A stretch of DNA of 64,000 bases. It comes from Erigeron canadensis (lineage: Eukaryota > Streptophyta > Magnoliopsida > Asterales > Asteraceae). Where the stretch lies: NCBI RefSeq assembly GCF_010389155.1, contig NC_057761.1, positions 59,394,587-59,458,586 on the forward strand, in the 5' to 3' direction. The position numbers and the translations under genes were made by a program. Under the pieces are notes generated by a model. That model did no database searches, had not been told where the DNA came from, and was given only the letters and a program-made list of their open reading frames with translations. This document shows, in pieces, positions 12,201-23,896 of this stretch. How positions within the stretch are numbered: the stretch's first letter is position 1; each line of letters starts with the position of its first letter.

Positions 12201-13445
12201 ATAAATCATTTCATTCCTCTAATTCATTCAAAATCTTTTATTTCAAAAACTATACATTAATAAATTATAAAAATTATATGGGTGTTCTTAAAATTTCATG
12301 TTCTTTCATTAGAGATGTCATTCGATATACTTTTGACGAATTTTTAAATTCGAGGGGGTGCCTGAACGGCTAAGGCATTTGGCTATCACACTCTATAACC
12401 TATCACTTCCTATTATCTATCATACTTTATGACCTATCACCCCACCATCGCAATGTACGGGTACTTTGTCTCGTGATGGGATAAAAGGAATAGTATAGTA
12501 GAACGTCTAACGTTTGGTGGTTTTAAGACGTGCAAGCACAAAGCTATATGGCGAGTATCATTTTGAAAGGGGAAAAGGTTGAAAAATCATACTCCATAAC
12601 CTTCTAAGAGTGTTATATTAACCGAATTAAACAAAAATATGACATTATCCATCGAAAATATCCAGATATTATCTCCCAATAATAATAAAAGAGCATTCTA
12701 AAATCATTTTTGAAAAAATCACAACCCTTAGATGAAAAGCAAAAATGAATTTTAACCTTTAAATTGTTTTACTTACATTATCTATCATATTTAGATTAAT
12801 ATACTAAATCTTTAATATACTAAATTAGTAAATACTAAATTGCATTATACAATTACGTTAAATGATATTTAAATACATGTATGCCTGTATTGATGGCTAA
12901 GTCCAAAAACACAGTTTTGGTTGAATTTTCAGTTAATGATTATTCATTAGTTTTTTATAAAAACTTTTGTCGTCTTCGATATTATACTCCAAACATAAAT
13001 TTTTATAGTGTATACATTAGAATATTTAGGGTAATATATAGTGGTTTATATCTTTTGGGGAAAATAATAAGATTTAAATCTTGACATAAGAATATATAGG
13101 GCAATATAAAAGTAGAATAGATTGGTGTAAATATAATACTTGGTTAAAAAAATATATTCATTAGTTTTGAAGTATATATAAATCAGGTCTTTACATGTAT
13201 GATGTGCGACTATTGAATTAATTTCTTCAAAACTTTTAATATAAACATTTTTATCGATAAAATTTATAACGAGTAACATTTAAATACCAAAAATTTTTTT
13301 TTATGTAAACTGTATTAAAAGTATTTAAAAATCTAATACCAGACATATGAAAAAACCATACTTTTAAATTTAACAAACAAAAACTTTTAGTTAGTTTAAT
13401 TTTTTAATTACATCAATACATTGCCACGAATGATATACTACCAAA

Positions 13446-13482
13446 CTAGATTTTAGACCCGTGTCTAATACTAGACACGGGG
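13446..13482 (-). mobile_element. Helitron 3' terminus, minus orientation
   Basis: On the minus strand the order is CCCGTGTctagtattagACACGGG (a perfect 7-bp stem), then TCTAAAAT, CTAG, and host T. This is a textbook Helitron 3' hairpin end. The matching 5' TC end was not located. Confidence 0.6.
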
Positions 13483-13629
13483 TTTACGATATTATATCAT
13501 TATTAGATCTTCATACATTTAAGTCATAAAAGCTTATAATTTTGAAGATATACAATTTTAAGTGTTATATTTAATACTAATTTAGAATTTGCTGTTCAAA
13601 AAACAAAAAAAAATAGTTAGTAATTATTA

Positions 13630-13800
13630 TTGATTGGCTAATGTAGTTGTTTGGATTCTCCTGATGATTTATAGGTCCTAGGTTCAAATCATTGTTCAGC
13701 CAACTTTGAGATATAGGTATATAGTCCTTATATGAAAAATTGACTTGGTTATACTCAAGTTAGGGGGCAGGGTGAATAATGATATCATTAAATCTCAATA
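13630..13800 (+). mobile_element. Partial SINE copy related to the 11860 SINE
   Basis: It contains an A-box-like TGGCTAATGTAGTTG, the B box GGTTCAAATCA, and the downstream block CCAACTTTGAGATATAGGTA shared with the SINE at 11860-12200. The 3' part is truncated or diverged. No clear target duplication was found. Confidence 0.55.
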
Positions 13801-15245
13801 CGTGTGATTTATAAATATTAATAATAATATTATAAAAACTTAATGCTTTTATCCCGCGTATTACACGAGAAAATAATCTAGCTAATTAAGAAAGAAGAAA
13901 GAAATTAAGAGTATGCCTACAAAATTGCACAAGTTATATGAAGTTTTTCCATTCTTTATTTCAATGAGATATATAATTTTATTTTATTTTATTATTAATT
14001 TTTTTTCCTATTAAATATTCAATATTTTTGCAATGTTTTGTTTAGCTGCTGATCAAGAACACACTTATGTTTCCATCATTATATGCCCATCACAGGTTAA
14101 TTTCTTTAACGAATTAATTCGTTTATGGCTATTTGTAGTTTGCAACCGCAAAATAGTTTGTTAGTAAGTTACCAATTCAATAAATAAATATCACCGTATT
14201 CTTACACATCTCACAAAAAACAAATGTATAATTTTTATAATTTAAAATACATAGAAAATGTTTTTTTTTTTTCATGTTAGAAAAAAATTACTACTCGAAT
14301 ATCCTTCACTAATTGACTAATTGACTAAAAAAATTATAAGTATTTTAAGTGAATAAAGGGAAAAAAATAGTTTGTTTTATATAAGAGTAAATATGAAAAT
14401 GTGTTATTTTTCTTTAATATATTTTCTTTTAACATTTCTCAAAATGTTTTACACGACTGATTCGAGATGACATCAAAAGATAAATAGAAGAATCAATTAA
14501 AAAGATACATTCGCACTTAAATAACATATAAATAGTCACATTCCTGCATGATGTTAATGCATCCTTAAGATTTTCCATAAGAATCCCTCTCATAATAGTT
14601 TTTATTCGAAGTTGCTTGATGCTAATGGAATAATTCAATCCCCTCAAGTGACGCAAATTTGTGCTCTATGCTCGCATGTTGGATGCCACTGAGTAACCTC
14701 ACTTCCAAAAGCGAACCAAACAATACTAGTTTGAGAATACACTATAGCAATTATGATAGGCAGGTTATAAGGATTATTAAGTATAATTGCTCTTTAAGTA
14801 ATTATAGATAGATGCGTACACAAATCAATTTTACATTTTAGAAGTTATACTTGTTACTTTCATAGTTTCATATCATCTTTGCCCAACAATAACAAAAAGT
14901 CACTTAACGTTTACGGTTTTATATTATTATTATGAAAGATCAAATTGAAATATACTAATTTAGGTGTTAGCAATTATTGTATGATTGTATTTCTTAAGGT
15001 TTCTTCAATACTATCTTATAAAAAGCCGTTGGGTATATACTATAATTAGACATATATAAAGCCAAACATTACATTCTAACTTAAAAAGGTAAAACATACA
15101 GAAGTAGAATGGTATAAAACACAGTAATGGATTAATGAGAATATGAATAAGTGAAGGTAGGTGCGATAAGGTTGCATACTTGCATGTGACCAGAAGCGTA
15201 AATAAATGCATCCGCTATTTATCTAGTAGAAATTATTAAAACACA

Positions 15246-15455
15246 CTAGCATGATATCCATTCAACGTGGCGTTGGTCGTAATTACGGGGGACGACTTTT
15301 GGAGTGAGGGCGGCGTTGATTGGTGTAGCTAATTGATGTAAATGGTTAATGAAGTTATTTAAAAAAATAGAACACCGATAGTGTAACTTAATCATTATTT
15401 AGATTATTTTAGATAATTTTCTTATGTAACTTTTAACAAGGGCTTTTTTATTAGA
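15246..15455 (-). mobile_element. Short degraded Helitron
   Basis: CTAG at 15246 marks the 3' end in minus orientation. The body shares GATTGGTGTAGCTAATTGATGTAAATG and GTGTAACTTAATCATTA-type blocks with the 5178 Helitron. A plausible 5' end TCTAATAAAAAAGCCC, preceded by A, lies at 15455. The terminal hairpin is eroded. Confidence 0.5.
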
Positions 15456-16322
15456 TAGTATTGATAATCAATCCAATTCAACTGGCAAATGCATAACGCA
15501 CCAAAATGCTGTACTAGGTTCATCCATTGTATGATCCAATGATATTTAATTCTTGACTGATTGTTATAAAAAAAAAAAACTATTTTAACATATTTAACGG
15601 GATAATAATTGAGGTTTCTTTATGTAGGTTGGAATGAGAATTTTTTTTACTAAGATGAATTCTCAGTCCAATAACAATAAATATAAGGGCCCTAGTTATT
15701 TTGGGCTCTTAACCTACCGTCTAACCTAATAATGTTGTTGTCTGACAGTAATTTATCACGTTAAAATTTGTGATATGCTACCTTTACTTAATATGGACTT
15801 GGTTGATTAAAAGTTGAATATGTGCAAAGACACTTATTATATTGTGCTTTGTATTCTTCATGGTTATATATATTTGGATACTACAAAATATGTGTTGTGA
15901 TATATGTAGTTACTATACTTTTGTATGTTTATTTATGTTTGAAGTGGAAATCTTGTCAGATTCTGGATTCCTTGCAAGTTATAGCTTTCTTTAGATAATA
16001 TAATTTCTATATCAGAGAATTTTTGTAAATTACGTGGAATCCATCTGATTAAAGTAGACCACGTAAAATCCATATTCTTCCTTTTATTATCATTATGTTG
16101 GTCCTTTGTCCCATAAAATGAGTTAACAAATTTGATGTTATCATAATCTCATGTATGTAATTATAACAACCATGTAAATCAAATATTAAAAAAATACAAC
16201 ATTCCGATTTTCGAATATTTGAAAAAAAAAAAGTACCCAATACTTTCAATAGCAGGATGTTAACAAGTTAACAACAAAATTAATGGCTAATCTATATTAA
16301 TAACACAAAAATAAGGCAAGAA

Positions 16323-16394
16323 GCGTTTGTAGTCCAACGGTTAGGATAATTGCCTTCCAAGCAATAGACCCGGGTTCGACTCCCGGCAAACGCA
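16323..16394 (+). tRNA. tRNA-Gly (anticodon TCC)
   Basis: The sequence folds as a full cloverleaf: acceptor GCGTTTG pairing with CAAACGC, anticodon stem ATTGC/GCAAT with loop CTTCCAA (anticodon TCC, reading GGA), and T arm CCGGG-TTCGACT-CCCGG. Discriminator A is at 16394. There is no intron and CCA is not encoded. A TTTT Pol III terminator follows immediately (16395-16398). Confidence 0.95.
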
Positions 16395-16552
16395 TTTTGC
16401 TAATTTCAATCCTTTTCATGTTTGTGTTATTTTTGGATGTTAATGTTATTATTTTGTTTGAAGATGGCGAGTAAATATGATACATAATTATTTTGAAAGT
16501 TTTTAGCTATTTATGTTATGTTCGTTGTGTTTGGGATTTGATAAAATGCATG

Positions 16553-17180
16553 ACAAAGTGTTTGATGAAAGTCCACAATGATTAAACTTCCTAACTTTGA
16601 ACATGCGTAACCAGTTCTTTAAATATCGATAAATATAATTAGTGTAATGTTAAACACAGCCATCGTTACAACCCTGTCAAACAACGATACAAGTTTCAGC
16701 CACTTTTATCTCTATTCTCTGTAAATTTGTCATGATCAAACTCAGGTAATTAAGGGGGTGGTTTATATAGTAGTAAAATATAACATGGAATGACAGCCAC
16801 TTCGACTGAAACCCGACCCACTAGGTTGTATGTTGCCTGTATGATTCAATATCAATACAAAATCCATAGTTTTCTCCTTTTGTTATGCGATATATTTAGT
16901 GTAATTTTGCGTGATTATTCACTTCAGTCTAGAATGTGATTTTAAATGAAGGGGTCAATGGGTTTCATCCGGCCCCTTTCACTTTTGTAGGCTTTAAAGT
17001 TATGCCAATTAACCAACTTTAACAATGATTTTGATTATAGAAATAAAGAAATTACCAAAGATCATGCATGATGATCTTGCCAACACTTGTAATTTATCTT
17101 ACTGATGGTTTGGTTACTCGTTTCTGTTCAACAATTCTACTTCATAACATGATGATATGAAGTAACATCGATATGGACTT
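16553..17180. repeat. Dispersed non-coding block related to 32756-34170
   Basis: Shared landmarks in the same order: GTGTTTGATGAAAGTCCACA (16556 and 32759), CACTTTTGTAGGCTTTAAAGTTATG (near 16980; counterpart CACTTTTGCAGGCTATAAAGTTATG near 33739), and ATCTTACTGATGG (near 17095 and 34101). Copies differ in length through insertions, and no protein is supported in either. Confidence 0.5.
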
Positions 17181-18854
17181 AGTGTCTGGCTCTATTTTTC
17201 CCATCTCTGATAAGCCATGAGGCTTTTTTTTCATCATAATAAGGCCATTCGGTAACCTAAGAACTGGCCAGCTCAACCCGGAGAAACAAATGACAAATTT
17301 AGGGACGGATGAAAAATTGGGTTGTTATTTTAGACAAAATAACCCTAAATATGCAAAAGCTCTACCAGATCATCAAAAAATATCTTGGCAAAATCCACTC
17401 TAAAATGATGCGAGTTATATAGATAAAACCATGAACCCACATGCTTTCTCTTTTATAGGGTCCTAGATATATTATCAGCCTAGAGTAAACTAACACTTAA
17501 TTTGGATTTCTAAAGTTCCAATTAAGGAATGCAAGATTAACACAAAAACCACATTCGTTCTGCCCAACTTTCGTTTATTGAAGAAAACCAGCTCGTGTAT
17601 ATGTATCATATGAATGTTGCATCTGTAAATTTTTAGTCACACACGTATGTCAAATGAACTAGCCAGGGAACAAAACGTCTATATACAAAACAGTTCAACA
17701 GAGTGATAATGTATATACAACATTGGTAACAGCATATGACAAAATTTTATATTAGAACAAAGTAGCAAGTAATAACTTAGAAAGCAGGAAGCAAAAATAG
17801 TGAAATTAATCAAACATAAGATCCCATAACGATTGGAAGATTAATCCGTAAGGGGAACATAGATATTTAATGCAAGATACTACAGGAAAAAAAAAAAAAA
17901 AAAAAAAAAGAAGTTTGCACAGCAAAGCATAGTCATGTTGATGTTGACTCCTTCGACTTCAACAGCCTTAAGCTCTCTATCCTAAAGTAACCCCCATAAT
18001 TATCTGAGAAATCAACGAGAATAAGTGAGTAAACGGCATTATCTTTTGTACAACAGATAGCCTTTTAGCAAACAAATAAAAAGTTGTTTGACATTATATG
18101 TTAACAACATTTAACTAATCTCATATATAATTGGGTTTAAGTAGCCTGGTAAAACACACTTCCTCACAATGGTGACATGATCAAATGTATAAAGGTTTGA
18201 ATGAAATAATGCACACCTTATGAAATCAATATCAGCACAAACTGATTAGCGATACAAAGCAAGCAAACTGAAAATAACATGTACTACCACTACTTGGTCA
18301 ACTATCCCACGACCTCCTAAAAATCAGCAACTATCCTATGGAATAGGTAAAACACGACTTGTTCCTAACAAGAAAAATAAACTAGATAATAATCTAAATA
18401 AACCAATTTAACTATGACATTTATTTCAACACCCTCTCTAAATGTCATAGTGTACCATTTCCATGTTTTCCATGTTTTTGATATGCCTCAACAAACATAC
18501 TGCCTTGATGTTGTATTTCCAACACTCCCTCTCAACATCAAGCTTCTTCATTGCAATCTCCATTCTCCAAGAGTACTTCAAATGGCCAACACTCCCTCTC
18601 AAACTTCCAACTCTTTCAAAGCTCCCTTTAAGTACCATAGTCATCACTCACATCATTTAGTGTCTTTCATATATGGCTGAATCGTACTGGTTTTCAAACA
18701 ATCTTGCAAGTGACCCTCGAACTATCTTTCAAGTGATCCTCAAGCTACAAGGAAACTCAACACCCGAATCTTCCAAAGGGTTTACCAAGATTTTGTCAGA
18801 TCTTTTACCACCGCCTTCGAACGAGTTTTCCTTCCTTCGAACAACCTATTAGAC
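17181..18854. other. Intergenic DNA, 23-bp A run at 17887-17909
   Basis: No gene is supported. The uninterrupted A run could be a retroposon tail or a microsatellite; no Pol III boxes or retrogene were recognised upstream. The segment 18414-18680 has a short open frame on the plus strand but lacks family features and overlaps repetitive CACTCCCTCTCAA phrases (18524 and 18590). Confidence 0.45.
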
Positions 18855-19065
18855 TATTCCGACACACGGTGATAGCTCCCCAACACATAGAGATCATAGC
18901 CATCCCGACACGCACTCATCAATCAACTTACCAAACTATCCCGACACTGGTGATAGCTCTCCGACACACGGAGATTCATATGTTATCTTGATTACACACG
19001 GTGATAGCTCTACAATACACGAACATTCATAGTTATCCCGATACACATGATGATAGAACATCAAC
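18855..19065. repeat. Degenerate tandem array with GGTGATAGCTC core
   Basis: Variants of CCGACACACGGTGATAGCTC recur near 18858, 18944, 18968 and 18998, with a weaker copy near 19050. The neighbouring phrases CACGGAGATTCATA and ACACGAACATTCATAG also recur. Unit length is irregular (about 40-85 bp). The array stops about 45 bp before the solo LTR. Confidence 0.5.
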
Positions 19066-19110
19066 ATTGACCGGATTTTACTCGATGGTGAGATAATACT
19101 ATGATACACA

Positions 19111-19816
19111 TGTTGGGTTATATAACTATTATCAAATCAAATCACAAAGCACGCAGCGGAATATTAATTCTATGTAGTTAATTAATTAACCAAGAGAGAA
19201 AACGTGTACCTTAAATTGAAGAGAATAAAGCAAGAAACCTTTATAATAAGGTTTAAATTAAACCTCTCTACGATTGCACACACAACGTTGGAATGTATGT
19301 ATGTTAGTACTTGATCACAAACCGAACAACCTTTGTTAATCACCCTTAATATCAAACGAACCAAAACCCGAAACCCTTTGTGTTTTGTAGTTCGGCCAAA
19401 GCCAAGAGAGAGAAGAGAAGGAGAGATTTTTAGGGTTTTAGAAAACCTTATGAATTGTATGTAGAAAACAATTAACTTAGGTCTCTATTTATAGGATTAG
19501 GTATACTTGATGACCAAGTTTAGGGTTTTTGAAACCCCCTCCTTCTCCTTTTCGATCGCCCCCCCCCCCTCCTAGAATATTCTAGAGGGTTTCCTAAATG
19601 TTTCCTAATTACAACTCTCCTTCATTAAGTCTGTTAATTAAGTACCGTTAACTATTTAACATTTAACAGACGCCCGTTAGTTCTTCGTGATCAAATTAAT
19701 TAATAAATTACATTTAATATATTAATTAATTATAATTACATTCATGTTGAGGTGTGACCCCGTAGGCTTAAATACTTTTTGGACATATATTCATTTTACA
19801 TTATCATATTCTAACA
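19111..19816. mobile_element. Solo LTR of a retrotransposon (706 bp)
   Basis: Termini are TGTTGG...CTAACA (TG...CA with short inverted ends). A 5-bp duplication ACACA flanks the unit (19106-19110 and 19817-19821). No internal gag-pol region or second LTR is present, so it is most simply the product of LTR-LTR recombination. Confidence 0.8.
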
Positions 19817-19821
19817 ACACA

Positions 19822-20499
19822 ATCACGTTTAAACTTTAAAGTTTAAACCTAAGGGAGTATCCTGCACAAAATAAAACCTTTACAAAAAGAAATTGTTAGT
19901 AATGGCCCCACTTTATTTCTTGTACCATCACCATCTTTCACAGTGTAATTACAACCACTGACTACTTCCACATTTTCTTCTAAAGTATTTTGTTTAAACA
20001 TGGGATGATGAGAGACACGTGAAAGAGTAAATCAAATATATAAACTCAAACACTCTTTCTTTCTTGTCTTTTCACTCTCAGATTGCCATCTTCTCTAGCT
20101 CTTTCACTCTCACCTTCTCCTACTCATAATGTATGAATATGTTGCTGCCATCGGAAACTTAACAGTACATAATCACAATGACAAGTCAGAGAGAGATGAT
20201 GCATTCCGCCAGACTTCAGGCGCACATTCTCGGACAGATTTCAGGCACACATGGTCTACTTTGGTCTTCTTCTCCGGCGAACCACTACCATTGACGGTTT
20301 TCATCTTCCCCACCTTCTTCTCCATCCACCATCTTCCATTTACTCATGGCGGCGCAACTTTCAGGGCAGTCACACAACACCACCCTGAACCAGGTTGAGG
20401 TTTTCTTCTTCGATCGGGTTTTTGACCCTGTTTCTTCGATCGAGATTCTTCCACAACTACGATCGGATTTCTGGTCATTCTTAAAGTTTTTGTATCTTA
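19822..20499. other. Intergenic DNA with pyrimidine-rich leader-like stretch
   Basis: A short frame (20129-20398) follows a CT-rich leader but shows no domain. A competing antisense frame of the same length exists, so I do not call a gene. Confidence 0.4.
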
Positions 20500-21179
20500 G
20501 GGGGGACGGAGTGGAGGGCGGGTTGGCGAATTTATGGAGCCATACCGCCACCGGTTCCAAATTTATGGCTTAACGGTATGGTGGCCGGGTATTATACCCG
20601 CTGGTGATAAATGGAAAGAGAAGGAGGGGGAGCGTTTTCGAGGTGGACCAGGAGGAAGGAAAGAGCTCGTTAGGATCATTTTAAAAATAAAAAAAAACTG
20701 TGAAGAAAAAAACAACTGTGCAATATATTTATATATATTAAGATGCTGTGTGAATATTGCAGATGTAAAAGACGAAGACTAAATAATTGACTTAATAACA
20801 ATTTTCGTTTTAAACCCTGAAGACTTGCACTATATGTTATTTTGGTTATACAACATAACTCCATTTTCGTTAATACCCCTGTAGTTTTATACTACTTATA
20901 AATTGGGTTATAAAGTGATGGTTACAAACTTACAATTGTTACAAATTAGTTTAAAAGTATTTATAATTTATTAGTATTAATTATTTTTGTTTATATCATT
21001 AAATATTTATAATAAAAATTAAATAAATAAATTTGGGAGGGTTGAGAATTTATCGGCCGCCAGTAAAAAGGGTTGAGAGGGTTGGTTGGGAGGGTTAAAA
21101 GGTTAAATTGAGTTGGAGTGATTTTATTGGTAGAATTTGGGAGGGTTGATAAATTCTCCCTCCTCCACTCCGCCTCCCC
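20500..21179. mobile_element. Non-autonomous PIF/Harbinger-like element
   Basis: Flanked by TTA on both sides (20497-20499 and 21180-21182). Inverted termini: GGGGGGACGGAGTGGAGG at the left and, read from the right, GGGGAGGCGGAGTGGAGG (15 of 18 identical). The 680-bp interior has no transposase. Confidence 0.72.
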
Positions 21180-21356
21180 TTATGTATATGATTATCTATG
21201 TTATGGTACATTATATGAATAGATGCCACTATTAGCGTATGTTCACAAAACAAATATCATGTCTCAAATTATCATCGTCACAATATTAAATTACCGGAGT
21301 CTCTCGACTAGGTATGTTGTTAGGAAAAGACCTCTCTACTCTAGAGCTAGATTCAA

Positions 21357-21392
21357 CTTCCCCGCCGCTGCAACGCGTGGGTACTACACTAG
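21357..21392 (+). mobile_element. Helitron 3' terminus, plus orientation
   Basis: CCCCGCCGCTGCAACGCGTGGGTACTACACTAG followed by T resembles the other Helitron ends in the window (CCCGC...GCGGGTAC...CTAG|T). The 5' end was not located; much of the upstream interval is the Harbinger-like element. Confidence 0.6.
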
Positions 21393-21947
21393 TATATACA
21401 TGAGATGTTAAAGCTTGGGGCCCACGTTGGACTTTCTAGCCGACATCACATAACATAACGTTGAGCAGCTTCCTTTCCTTGTTAGTCTTTGGCCCATCCT
21501 CCTTCTCTTCTTGGTATTGGGCCGAATGAACAATGGGATGGCTAACTTGTTTCTTCTTTTGCTTCCTGGGCTCGCGCACCACAAGTCCAACACCACTCTG
21601 CCGAATTTCACTTCAAAAATATGACATATATATTATCCCACTTAACTCAAATATGGAATTTAATTCCATTGTCTCTCTTTTGGTCAAAGGCTTATAGTCA
21701 AAAAGTCAAACTATTGAGACTAAGAATTCACATGAACTTGATCGTGACGTTTCTTCTAAACTTCATAAAATTACTACTCTTTTAACTCACTAATATCATC
21801 ATCCATTAGTTGAACCTACATCACAAAGTAACATATACCAAGTATCAAAAGATCATCAAAATAATCAAACTTTAGAACATAAAAGAGATGATATCACGTA
21901 AAATAATATGTATAAAATAGACGACATCAAATCTTAAAACCAAATAT

Positions 21948-22635
21948 GACTTTGTTGTAGTTGTAGCTTGTAGTTGTAGCTTTTAGTTGTAACTGTAAGC
22001 TGTAGCTTTTAAGTGAAGCTATTAGATAGAGCTTTTATTTTTTAAAGGTGTTTGACTCTGTAGCTGTTACAAAATGACCAAAAGGGACAAAAATTTATCT
22101 CATGCTTGTTGTAGTCTTTAGATGGTTATTTACTTTGTAGTCTTTTAAGTGTAGAATTTTTCTAGACAATATAACGGCAAAGCTTAAAAATTTTAATAAT
22201 TGTAATAATATTAAATTTATAATAATCGTAATTAAATATACAAGAACTTCAAAAACATTTGTGTGTTGTTTGTACGTAAAGCAATTTGACACAAAGATGA
22301 TATGGATGAAAAATAGAAATGTGATGTTTTTATTAAAAGATCGTTGGAATAAGCATGCTTATTATTATAAAGAATATAAAATCCTAAAAGGATAGATATA
22401 TGAATGATAATACTCTGTAGAAGAGTCGTAGGGTATTGCATGAGTCATCAAAATAAGGGTGTTTGTGTAAATTTGAAGTTCAAAAGCTACATCTTCATTT
22501 GAACGTTCATTGATATAGCGTTCCAAATTAGAGCTTTTAATATTAAAATAAAAGCTACAGCCCATGCTTACCAAGCTTAGCTTTTTATTCAAATTAGAAA
22601 AGTAAAGCTTCTGAAAAGCTTCTGAAAAATTTATG
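21948..22635. mobile_element. Foldback-like element rich in AGCTTTT, flanked by CCAAATAT
   Basis: The left part repeats TTGTAGCTTTTAG-type motifs and the right part has the complementary AAAAGCTACAG / AAAGCTTCTG motifs, so the two sides can pair. An identical 8-mer CCAAATAT lies on both sides (21940-21947 and 22636-22643), as for a hAT insertion. Terminal inverted repeats are not sharp, so the family is uncertain. Confidence 0.45.
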
Positions 22636-22791
22636 CCAAATATAACCCAAGATGAGTTTTATTTAATTAACTAAAAAGGAATGGGATAAAGTAGTAGAGA
22701 TACGTATGATAAGTATTAATGATTAATTTGTTTTCCTTTTTTATGAATATTACCATATTAATAATAATGATAAAGGAAATACTAAATAAAG

Positions 22792-22911
22792 CCTTAAGGG
22801 TTGTATTTAACATGCATAAAAAAAACTTGTACCTTCCATATTAAAAGTTCGCCCCCTGATTTTCATGGTTAATGTACAAATAATTTATGCACCTTAAACA
22901 CAACCCTAAGG
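22792..22911. mobile_element. Small foldback MITE-like element
   Basis: Left end CCTTAAGGGTTGTATTTAAC and right end (read inverted) CCTTAGGGTTGTGTTTAAGG form inverted repeats about 30 bp long, continuing with ATGCATAAA / GTGCATAAA. Total length is about 120 bp. Confidence 0.55.
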
Positions 22912-23896
22912 GTTGTATTTAGCAAACCCCTAATAATAATTACCATATATTTTTATTATTAGTTTTCAGACCCATCAGCTGGACGGATAATCTTAAAAAG
23001 CATGTAAAAAATAACAAAACATGAACAAAACAAATTTAAAAGAATAAACCATTTTGTAGTAAAAGAAGAATCCATAACTAAATTAAAAGAAATGAAAAAT
23101 GACAGTAGCATAACAATTTAATATCAAATTGTAAACAAACACGAAAAAAATACCAAAAATAAAATTAAAGTGATATATAAAAAATCGTAGTTTTTTTGTT
23201 GAGAAATTTAATGAACATGATTTGTTTATTAAAGATATAAAGGAGGGGAATAATATGAATGCGAATGATTAATAAAAATTAGGTTATATATATAATAATT
23301 TATTGAGAGAGTTTTAAGGATATTAAATATCTTTAAAATTTTGAAAAAAAAATATTTTGATAGAAAAAGATTTATGATAAAGTTTTAAGTATAATTATCT
23401 ATTTAATAAGCAAGTAAAATATAAATAAAATTTAAAGAAAAAGGAGGGAGGTAAGAGTAATTAGGTCAACCGTGGAAGAAAAGCAGTTGGATCTTTCGAT
23501 CTCCTAAAGTTGTAACCAAATATAAATTCTTACCCCTTATCGTCCCAAAAAAGAAAAAAAAAAACCCTAAAAACAAATATATAACATGTTTAGAAAGAAA
23601 ACCCAAAATGTTTAGAAAAAAAAAAAATTCCAAAAATAGATATGTTGAAACTTTTAAAAAGTTATAAAAATACATACCATATATGGTTTTTTCAAATTTT
23701 ACTAAGTTACTGGGCTGGCCAAGATCAATTGTAATCTATGATGGGCCACTAAAATTTAGAGGCCGTGTCCGAGAAACCGTAACATAACCAAAAAAGAGAA
23801 TTCTATATATTGATCACAAAACCCAATCAACCCCTTTATTAATATTAATAATAATAATAATTAATAAATCGGAATAACCAATTAAGTAGGGTTTCC
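22912..23896. other. AT-rich upstream region of the F-box-Ulp1 gene
   Basis: Long A/T runs and no supported gene. The last 150 bp should include the promoter and 5' UTR of the gene starting at 23897, but no unambiguous TATA element could be chosen. Confidence 0.45.

Larger units (their letters stand above)
12217..16322. other. AT-rich intergenic DNA with dispersed repeat fragments
   Basis: No protein gene is supported. Besides the elements listed separately (13446, 13630, 15246) there are degraded Helitron-like ends near 12436-12475 (ACGGGTACTTTGTCTCGT) and 13850-13880 (CCCGCGTATTACACGAG followed by ATCTAGC). The rest is long A/T-rich sequence with only short non-conserved reading frames. 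Confidence 0.5.

Noticed and set aside
12345..12385. tRNA-like phrase GGGGTGCCTGAACGGCTAAGGCAT
   Set aside because: Resembles a tRNA 5' half, but no anticodon arm or T arm follows; probably a fragment of a tRNA-derived repeat.
16297..16485. Minus-strand open frame overlapping the tRNA-Gly
   Set aside because: It is the antisense read of the tRNA gene and has no other support.
20129..20398. 89-codon plus-strand frame after a CT-rich leader
   Set aside because: No domain, and an equally long antisense frame covers the same DNA, so coding potential is not distinguishable from chance.
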